A stretch of DNA of 64,000 nt. Origin: Actinomycetes bacterium. GTDB taxonomy: Bacteria; Actinomycetota; Actinomycetes; Actinomycetales; Cellulomonadaceae. The stretch covers positions 1 to 64,000 of the forward strand of contig JAEWOA010000242.1 of the NCBI GenBank assembly GCA_023461115.1, in the 5' to 3' direction. Below are positions 58,513-64,000 of this stretch, one piece after another. The notes beneath the pieces were generated by a model. The model made no database searches, was not told the DNA's origin, and was given only the letters and a program-made list of their open reading frames with translations. Each line of letters starts with the position of its first letter. Position 1 is the stretch's first letter. Made by a program: the position numbers and the translations under genes.

Positions 58513-59357
58513 CGGCCGGGTTCGGCGCGCGCCTGGCGCGCGCGATGGACGAGCACGGCCCGCTGTGCGTCGGGATCGATCCGCACGAGGTCCTCCTCGC
58601 GCAGTGGGGGTTGGACGACGACGCCGAGGGCCTGCGCCGGTTCTCGCTGACGGTGCTCGAGGCGGTCGCCGGGCGGGTGGCGGCGGTCAAGCCACAGGCC
58701 GCGTTCTTCGAGCGCCACGGCTCGCGCGGCCTCGCGGTGCTCGAGGAGATCGTCGCCGCAGGCCGCGAGACCGGCACACTCGTCGTGGTCGACGCCAAGC
58801 GCGGCGACATCGGCTCGACGATGGGCGCGTACGCGGACGCATTCCTGCGCGACGGCTCGCCGCTCGCAGGGGACGCCCTCACGGTCTCTCCGTTCCTGGG
58901 CTTCGGCTCGCTCGAGCCGGCCGTCGACCAGGCGCTCGCGACCGGGCGGGGGCTGTTCGTGCTGTGCCTGACCTCCAACAAGGAGGGCCACGAGATCCAA
59001 CACGCCCGGACCGACGATGGCGTGAGCGTCGCGGCCGCGATCGCCGCGCGCGCGGCCGCGATCAACGCGGGCGTCGAGCCGATGGGATCGGTCGGGCTGG
59101 TCGTCGGCGCGACGATCGGCGACGCCGCCATGACGACCGGCGTCGACCTCGCAGGTGTCAATGGCCCGCTGCTCGCGCCCGGGGTCGGCGCTCAGGGCGG
59201 TGGCGCGCGCGAGCTCGCCGGGGTGTTCGGCGACGCACGCCGCCAGGTGCTCGCGTCCTCGTCGCGCGGGGTGCTGGTCGCCGGTCCGGACGTCGGCGCG
59301 CTGCGGGACGCCGCGAGGCGCGCCGCCGACGAGGCTCAGGCGGCTCTGCGCTCGTAG
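58509..59357 (+). CDS. pyrF: Orotidine 5'-phosphate decarboxylase (type 2)
   Basis: A 282-residue TIM-barrel enzyme making UMP from OMP. The mycobacterial-type (group 2) active site [20 protein letters not shown] is clear, with [15 protein letters not shown] and [11 protein letters not shown] later on. GTG start overlapping carB by four bases. Last gene of the pyr operon; pyrD and pyrE are not in the window. Confidence 0.96.
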
Positions 59358-59405
59358 CCAGCCGTTCCTTGCGCGAATTGCTGCCCCGACGCGCGCGCTG
59401 TCGCG

Positions 59406-59434
59406 TTGCCGGACCTGCAGGTCGTCGCTAGGTT
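59406..59434 (+). promoter_or_regulatory. Promoter of mihF
   Basis: TTGCCG (59406-59411) and TAGGTT (59429-59434) with exactly 17-base spacing, 64 bases before the GTG at 59498. Confidence 0.5.
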
Positions 59435-59497
59435 CGCAGGTAGCGGGCGTCCAGCCCGTCGGCTCCAGCACCGAGCACCGAGAAGAAGGGTGACGCC

Positions 59498-59812
59498 GTG
59501 GCACTCCCTCCGCTGACTCCTGAACAGCGCGCCGCCGCGCTGCAGAAGGCCGCCGCCGCCCGGCAGGCCCGCGCCGAGGTCAAGCACCGCCTCAAGTACC
59601 AGAACGGCAAGTTGTCGGAGGTCATCGACCAAGGCCAGAAGGACGAGACGATCGGCAAGCTCAAGGTCGTCTCGCTGCTCGAGTCCCTGCCCGGCATCGG
59701 CAAGGTCAAGGCGCGTGAGATTATGGCCGACATCGGAATCTCCGAGACGCGGCGTGTCCGCGGCCTCGGGCCCCACCAGGTGGAGGCCCTGATCCAGCGC
59801 TTCCCGGGCTGA
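59498..59812 (+). CDS. mihF: Integration host factor, actinobacterial type (mIHF)
   Basis: A 104-residue nucleoid protein unrelated to the alpha/beta IHF of proteobacteria; it binds and bends DNA and is essential in mycobacteria. Basic N-terminal helix (residues ~10-35) followed by an H2TH-like region with [17 protein letters not shown] and the end [16 protein letters not shown]. The GTG follows GAAGGG. It is linked to gmk and rpoZ as in other actinobacteria. Confidence 0.95.
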   Translation: MALPPLTPEQRAAALQKAAAARQARAEVKHRLKYQNGKLSEVIDQGQKDETIGKLKVVSLLESLPGIGKVKAREIMADIGISETRRVRGLGPHQVEALIQRFPG

Positions 59813-59859
59813 GGGGCGCGGTCGGTCCTCCCGTTCTCACGAGGAGCGACGCACCGCCC

Positions 59860-60429
59860 ATGACGACGACGCCCGCCCGGCTCACTGTTCTCGCCGGACC
59901 GACCGCCGTCGGCAAGGGCACCGTGTCCGCCGACGTGCGCGCGCGCTACCCGCAGGTGTGGCTGTCGGTGTCCGCGACCACGCGGGCGCCGAGGCCGGGC
60001 GAGGTGGAGGGCGTGCACTACCACTTCGTCGGCGCCGACGAGTTCGACCGCATGGTCGCGGCGGGCGAGATGCTGGAGTGGGCGGTCGTGCACGGCGTGA
60101 ACCGCTACGGCACTCCACGCAAGGCCGTGGAGGAGCGGCTCGCGGCAGGCGTGCCCACACTCCTCGAGATCGATCTGCAGGGCGCGCGCCAGGTGCGCGC
60201 GTCCATGCCCGACGCGCGCTTCGTCTTCCTCGCCCCGCCCTCGTTCGACGAGCTGGTCCGCCGGCTCGTCGGGCGGGGGACCGAGGGCGAGCAGGAGCGT
60301 GAGCGCCGCCTCGCGACTGCGCGCGTGGAGCTCGCGGCGGAGTCCGAGTTCGACCACGTGATCGTCAACGACGACGTGCGCCGGGCCACCGACGAGCTCG
60401 TCCACGTCATGGGTGTGGTCACCGGGTAG
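59860..60429 (+). CDS. gmk: Guanylate kinase
   Basis: A 189-residue enzyme phosphorylating GMP to GDP. P-loop [10 protein letters not shown] (Ala where GPSGVGKGT has Gly), [18 protein letters not shown] and the GMP-binding Glu/Tyr region, followed by the [12 protein letters not shown] and lid segments. ATG after GAGGAG. The -10 box of rpoZ overlaps its stop. Confidence 0.96.
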   Translation: MTTTPARLTVLAGPTAVGKGTVSADVRARYPQVWLSVSATTRAPRPGEVEGVHYHFVGADEFDRMVAAGEMLEWAVVHGVNRYGTPRKAVEERLAAGVPTLLEIDLQGARQVRASMPDARFVFLAPPSFDELVRRLVGRGTEGEQERERRLATARVELAAESEFDHVIVNDDVRRATDELVHVMGVVTG

Positions 60430-60432
60430 AAT
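60427..60432 (+). promoter_or_regulatory. -10 box of rpoZ overlapping the gmk stop codon
   Basis: TAGAAT, whose first three bases are the gmk stop codon TAG, about 68 bases before the rpoZ start. Confidence 0.4.
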
Positions 60433-60499
60433 CCTGGCAGTTCGTCGTGCTGGCCCCTCGGCTGGCGCTCCATCACCGTCGCACCACCGGGAGACCTCC

Positions 60500-60763
60500 G
60501 TGTCCGGAACCGTCGCCGCCCCCACGGGCATCACCGACCCGCCGATCGACCAGCTCCTGGAGCGCGCCGACTCGAAGTACGCCCTGGTGCTGTACTCGGC
60601 CAAGCGCGCGCGCCAGATCAACGCCTACTACGCGCAGCTCAACGAGGGCCTGCTCGAGTACGTCGGCCCGCTCGTCGACACCCGCCCGCAGGAGAAGCCG
60701 CTCTCGATCGCGATGCGCGAGATCGACCGTGGCCTCCTGACCTCCGAGGTCACCGAGGGCTGA
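60500..60763 (+). CDS. rpoZ: RNA polymerase omega subunit
   Basis: An 87-residue omega subunit. [30 protein letters not shown] matches the conserved region that wraps the beta-prime C-terminus, and the [11 protein letters not shown] end is actinobacterial. The GTG at 60500 follows GGGAGA; the upstream in-frame ATG at 60413 lies inside gmk and would add an unlikely basic extension. Confidence 0.95.
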   Translation: MSGTVAAPTGITDPPIDQLLERADSKYALVLYSAKRARQINAYYAQLNEGLLEYVGPLVDTRPQEKPLSIAMREIDRGLLTSEVTEG

Positions 60764-60795
60764 CCGCCCTCACCGCCCGCGGCAGTCGTCGGCAC

Positions 60796-61992
60796 ATGCG
60801 CATCGTCCTCGGCGTCGCGGGCGGCATCGCCGCCTACAAGGCGGTGCTGTTGCTGCGCCTCCTGAAGGAGGCCGGGCATGCCGTGCGCGTGGTGCCGACG
60901 ACGGCCGCGCTCCAGTTCGTCGGCCGCCCCACGTGGGAGGCGCTCTCCGGCCAGCCGGTGACGACCGACGTCTTCGAGGACGTCGACCAGGTCGCGCATG
61001 TCGCGATCGGCCAGCAGGCGGACCTGGTCGTCGTCGCACCCGCGACCGCGGACCTGCTCGCGCGCGCGGCCGCCGGCCAGGCCGACGATCTGCTGACCGC
61101 GACGCTGCTGGTCACGCGCGCGCCCGTGCTCCTGGCGCCGGCGATGCACACCGAGATGTGGGAGCACCCCGCGACCGTCGCGAACGTCGCGACCCTGCGC
61201 GCGCGCGGCGTCCACGTGCTCGACCCCGCGGCCGGACGCCTCACGGGCGCCGACACGGGCCCCGGGCGCCTGCCGGAGCCGGACCAGATCGCCTCCGCCG
61301 CGCTCGCGCTGGTGGCGCGGCATCCGCTCGACCTGGACGGCGCGCAGGTCGTCGTCTCCGCGGGTGGCACGCGCGAGCCTCTCGACCCCGTGCGATACCT
61401 CGGCAACCGCTCGTCGGGCAAGCAGGGCGTCGCGCTCGCGCAGGCCGCGCTCGAGCGTGGCGCCCGCGTCACGCTGGTCGGTGCGAACCTGGCGGTCGCG
61501 GCGCCCGCGGGGGTCGAGCTGGTCACGGTCGAGACCGCCGAACAGCTGCGCGACGCCGTGCGCGCCGCGGCCAAGGACGCGGACGTCGTCATCATGGCGG
61601 CCGCTGTCGCGGACTACCGGCCCGTGAGCCCCGCCGAGGCCAAGATCAAGAAGCGCGCGGACGGCGCACCCCCCACGATCGAGCTGGTCCAGACGCCCGA
61701 CGTGCTCGCCGAGCTGGCGCGTGACCGGCTCCGCGCCGGTCAGGTCGTGGTCGGCTTCGCGGCCGAGACCGGTGACGCCCACGGGACGGTGCTGGACCAC
61801 GGCCGCGCCAAGGCGCTGCGCAAGGGCGCCGACCTGCTCGCGGTGAATGCCGTGGGCGGCGGCCAGGGCTTCGGGACCGCCGACAACGACGTGACCTTGC
61901 TCTCGTCGGCGGGCGAGGTCGTGGGCCATGCGCGGGGGAGCAAGCTCGACGTCGCGCACGCGATGTGGGACGCGATCGCGGCAATGCGCTGA
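60796..61992 (+). CDS. coaBC: Bifunctional phosphopantothenoylcysteine decarboxylase / phosphopantothenate-cysteine ligase
   Basis: A 398-residue CoA-synthesis enzyme. The N-terminal flavoprotein CoaC (VLGVAGGIAAYKAVLLLRLL, ATADLLARAAAGQADDLL, APAMHTEMW) joins two CoaA-like cysteine and pantothenate steps with the C-terminal CoaB ligase (SAGGTREPLDPVRYLGNRSS, then AAAVADYRP). The usual PAMN is PAMH here, a form I believe common in actinobacteria. ATG start; adjacent metK is the usual neighbour. Confidence 0.95.
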   Translation: MRIVLGVAGGIAAYKAVLLLRLLKEAGHAVRVVPTTAALQFVGRPTWEALSGQPVTTDVFEDVDQVAHVAIGQQADLVVVAPATADLLARAAAGQADDLLTATLLVTRAPVLLAPAMHTEMWEHPATVANVATLRARGVHVLDPAAGRLTGADTGPGRLPEPDQIASAALALVARHPLDLDGAQVVVSAGGTREPLDPVRYLGNRSSGKQGVALAQAALERGARVTLVGANLAVAAPAGVELVTVETAEQLRDAVRAAAKDADVVIMAAAVADYRPVSPAEAKIKKRADGAPPTIELVQTPDVLAELARDRLRAGQVVVGFAAETGDAHGTVLDHGRAKALRKGADLLAVNAVGGGQGFGTADNDVTLLSSAGEVVGHARGSKLDVAHAMWDAIAAMR

Positions 61993-62053
61993 AACCGCGC
62001 GCAACTGCGGCGGCCACGCGTGGACGTTGCACGGGCGTTCGAGCGCGCGCGAC

Positions 62054-62059
62054 TACGCT
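62054..62059 (+). promoter_or_regulatory. -10 box of metK (leaderless)
   Basis: TACGCT ends 8 bases before the ATG at 62068; no ribosome binding site in between, and no S-adenosylmethionine riboswitch in the 75-base gap. Confidence 0.45.
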
Positions 62060-62067
62060 TGGACACC

Positions 62068-63270
62068 ATGACCGTTCCCGCGATGCGCCTGTTCACGTCC
62101 GAGTCGGTGACGGAAGGCCATCCGGACAAGATCTGCGACCAGATCTCGGACGCGATCCTCGACGCGATCCTCGCGCAGGACGCGGACGCTCGCGTCGCGG
62201 TCGAGACGATGGTGACCACCGGGCTCGTGCACGTCGCTGGTGAGGTGAGCACCGAGGCGTACGTCGAGATCCCACAGATCGTCCGCCAGACGGTCCGCGA
62301 GATCGGCTACACCTCGTCGCACATCGGCTTCGACGGTGAGTCGTGCGGCGTCTCGGTGTCGATCGGCCAGCAGTCGCCGGACATCGCGCAGGGCGTCGCC
62401 AAGTCGCTCGAGCTCCGCGACGACACGAGCGACCACGACGAGCTGGACGGCCAGGGCGCGGGCGACCAGGGCCTGATGTTCGGCTACGCGTCCGACGAGA
62501 CGCCGAGCCTGATGCCGCTGCCGATCTGGATCGCCCACCGCCTCTCCGAGCGCCTGGCGCAGGTGCGCAAGGAGGGCGTCGTGCCGGGCCTGCGCCCCGA
62601 CGGCAAGACGCAGGTGACGATCGGGTACGAGAACGACGTCCCGGTGCGCGTCGACACGGTGGTGCTCTCGACGCAGCACGAGCCGGACCTGCATCTGGAG
62701 TCCTACCTGCAGCCGGCGATCCTCGAGCACGTGATCCGTCCCGTGCTCGCCCAGGTGGACCTCGACTCGTCGTCATACGACCTGTACGTGAACCCGACCG
62801 GCAAGTTCGTGGTGGGCGGGCCGCAGGGCGACGCCGGGCTCACGGGCCGCAAGATCATCGTCGACACGTACGGCGGGTTCGCGCGCCACGGCGGCGGCGC
62901 GTTCTCCGGCAAGGACCCGTCCAAGGTCGACCGCTCCGCCGCGTACGCGATGCGCTGGGTCGCCAAGAACGTCGTCGCCGCGGGACTCGCCCGCCGGTGC
63001 GAGGTGCAGGTGGCGTACGCGATCGGCAAGGCGCACCCGGTGGGCCTGTACGTGGAGACGTTCGGGACGGGCGTGGCGCCCGACAGCGTGCTGACCGCCG
63101 CGATCCGCGAGGTGTTCGACCTGCGCCCGGCCGCGATCATCCGCGACCTCGACCTCAAGCGCCCGATCTACCGGCCGACCGCCGCGTACGGGCACTTCGG
63201 CCGCGAGCTGCCCACGTTCACCTGGGAGCGCGCCGACCGCGTCGACGACCTGCGTTCCGCCGTCGGCTGA
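62068..63270 (+). CDS. metK: S-adenosylmethionine synthetase
   Basis: A 400-residue enzyme forming SAM from methionine and [23 protein letters not shown] at the N-terminus, [12 protein letters not shown], and the phosphate-loop [19 protein letters not shown] are all intact. The ATG at 62068 is chosen because of the leaderless -10 box; an internal ATG 15 bases later is the alternative. Confidence 0.97.
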   Translation: MTVPAMRLFTSESVTEGHPDKICDQISDAILDAILAQDADARVAVETMVTTGLVHVAGEVSTEAYVEIPQIVRQTVREIGYTSSHIGFDGESCGVSVSIGQQSPDIAQGVAKSLELRDDTSDHDELDGQGAGDQGLMFGYASDETPSLMPLPIWIAHRLSERLAQVRKEGVVPGLRPDGKTQVTIGYENDVPVRVDTVVLSTQHEPDLHLESYLQPAILEHVIRPVLAQVDLDSSSYDLYVNPTGKFVVGGPQGDAGLTGRKIIVDTYGGFARHGGGAFSGKDPSKVDRSAAYAMRWVAKNVVAAGLARRCEVQVAYAIGKAHPVGLYVETFGTGVAPDSVLTAAIREVFDLRPAAIIRDLDLKRPIYRPTAAYGHFGRELPTFTWERADRVDDLRSAVG

Positions 63271-63284
63271 GCCCGCACACGGGG

Positions 63285-63312
63285 GACGAGGCGCAGGCGA
63301 CGAGGCGCAGGT
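63285..63312. repeat. 14-base tandem duplication between metK and priA
   Basis: GACGAGGCGCAGGC is followed directly by GACGAGGCGCAGGT (13 of 14 identical) in the 72-base gap. Confidence 0.7.
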
Positions 63313-63342
63313 GGCGTGGGCGCCGCGTGGTGAGATAGGCGC

Positions 63343-64000
63343 GTGGAGACGACGGCCGGCGAGCAGCTGACGCTCGACGGCCTGCCCACGCCGAAGAAGC
63401 GCCGTCAGCCGCGCACGGACGGCGTGGTGATCGCCGCGCAATGTCCGGTCGCGCGCGTGTGCGTGGATCTGTCGCCCCCGCACCTGGACCGCCCGTTCGA
63501 GTACGCGGTGCCCGCCGCGATGGCCGACGCCGCGGTTCCTGGCGCGCGCGTCAAGGTGCGTTTCGGCGCGCAGGACGCGGACGGGTACATCCTCGAGCGG
63601 CTCGACGAGGCGGAGCACGACGGCCCGTTGGCGCCGCTGCGGCGGGTGGTCTCGAGCGAGGCCGTGCTCACACCGGCGGTCGCCCGCTTGAGCCGGACGG
63701 TCGCCGACCGTTGGGCGGGCACGTTGCCCGACGTGCTGCGGCTCGCGATCCCGTCGCGCCACGCCCGCGTCGAGGCCGAGCCGATGCCGGCGGCCCAGCG
63801 CATCGAGCCGCCGAGCGCCGACGCGGGCGCATGGGCGGACTATCGCGGGGGGCCGGCGTTCCTCCAGCACGTCATGGCCGGCGCCGCGCCGCGCGCGGTG
63901 TGGACCGCGCTTCCGGGCACCGCGGGCCAGCGTTGGCAAGACGCGGTCGCGCAGGCCGTCGCCGCGTGCCTGCTGGGCGGGCGGGGCGCGCTCGTCGTCG
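63343..64000 (+). CDS. priA: Primosomal protein N' (PriA), cut by window edge
   Basis: The first 219 codons of PriA, the replication restart protein. After an ~35-residue basic lead comes the 3'-DNA-binding domain (ARVCVDLSPPHLDRPFEYAV, then GARVKVRFGAQDADGYI) followed by LSRTVADRWAGTLPDVLRLA. In actinobacteria PriA usually follows metK and often lacks functional helicase residues; those lie beyond the window. GTG start at 63343. Confidence 0.9.
   Translation, partial: METTAGEQLTLDGLPTPKKRRQPRTDGVVIAAQCPVARVCVDLSPPHLDRPFEYAVPAAMADAAVPGARVKVRFGAQDADGYILERLDEAEHDGPLAPLRRVVSSEAVLTPAVARLSRTVADRWAGTLPDVLRLAIPSRHARVEAEPMPAAQRIEPPSADAGAWADYRGGPAFLQHVMAGAAPRAVWTALPGTAGQRWQDAVAQAVAACLLGGRGALVV

Overview
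The window is 64 kb of very G+C-rich chromosomal DNA from an actinobacterium, most likely a member of the Micrococcales close to Cellulomonadaceae. This rests on family recognition and gene order, not on a database search. The supporting points are mycobacterial-type loci (pknG; thrS-HIT-pgsA-patA-pimA; mihF-gmk-rpoZ-coaBC-metK-priA), an SsgA-like protein, frequent GTG starts, 4-base GTGA/ATGA gene overlaps, and several start codons placed 6-8 bases after a TANNNT -10 box (leaderless transcripts). Both ends of the window cut a gene: pknG on the left and priA on the right.

Layout: 1-5323 is a phospho-signalling operon (PknG kinase, PP2C phosphatase, VWA protein, FHA protein), and three of its four proteins carry Cys4 zinc ribbons. 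5487-5799 is a tRNA-Gly/Cys/Val cluster with a terminator. 5858-8842 is an accessory block directly behind the tRNAs: a tightly overlapping five-gene minus-strand operon (two unknown proteins, two small Cys-rich proteins, an N-formylglutamate amidohydrolase) and a divergent unknown gene. 8935-13410 holds small metabolic genes (DUF1905/YdeI-like, VOC, pabB-pabC, SsgA-like, tRNA-Val, GNAT). 13553-22068 carries thrS, a HIT protein, the phosphatidylinositol-mannoside genes pgsA-patA-pimA, pdxS, a Nudix hydrolase and an alpha/beta hydrolase.

22231-39363 is a complete Gram-positive type IV pilus locus: pilB, pilT, pilC, major pilin pilA (between two strong terminators), six minor-pilin or PilX-like genes, prepilin peptidase, pilM, pilN and pilO. 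There is no secretin, as expected for a single-membrane cell. 39444-44812 is the shikimate cluster aroC-aroK-aroB, a convergent membrane protein, and aroQ. 44877-47080 holds a SatD-like gene with a palindromic operator, a short membrane protein, efp and nusB. 47141-49492 is a GGDEF-EAL cyclic-di-GMP enzyme and 49591-50379 a PrmC-related methyltransferase.

50451-59357 is the de novo pyrimidine operon pyrR-pyrB-pyrC-(membrane protein)-carA-carB-pyrF, headed by a PyrR-binding RNA hairpin that contains the ribosome binding site. 59498-64000 carries mihF, gmk, rpoZ, coaBC, metK and the start of priA.

No stretch longer than 300 bases lacks a gene. The longest gap (about 280 bases, 12540-12821) holds only the leader of the SsgA-like gene and the promoter of tRNA-Val. 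No insertion sequence, CRISPR array, attachment site or origin was seen.
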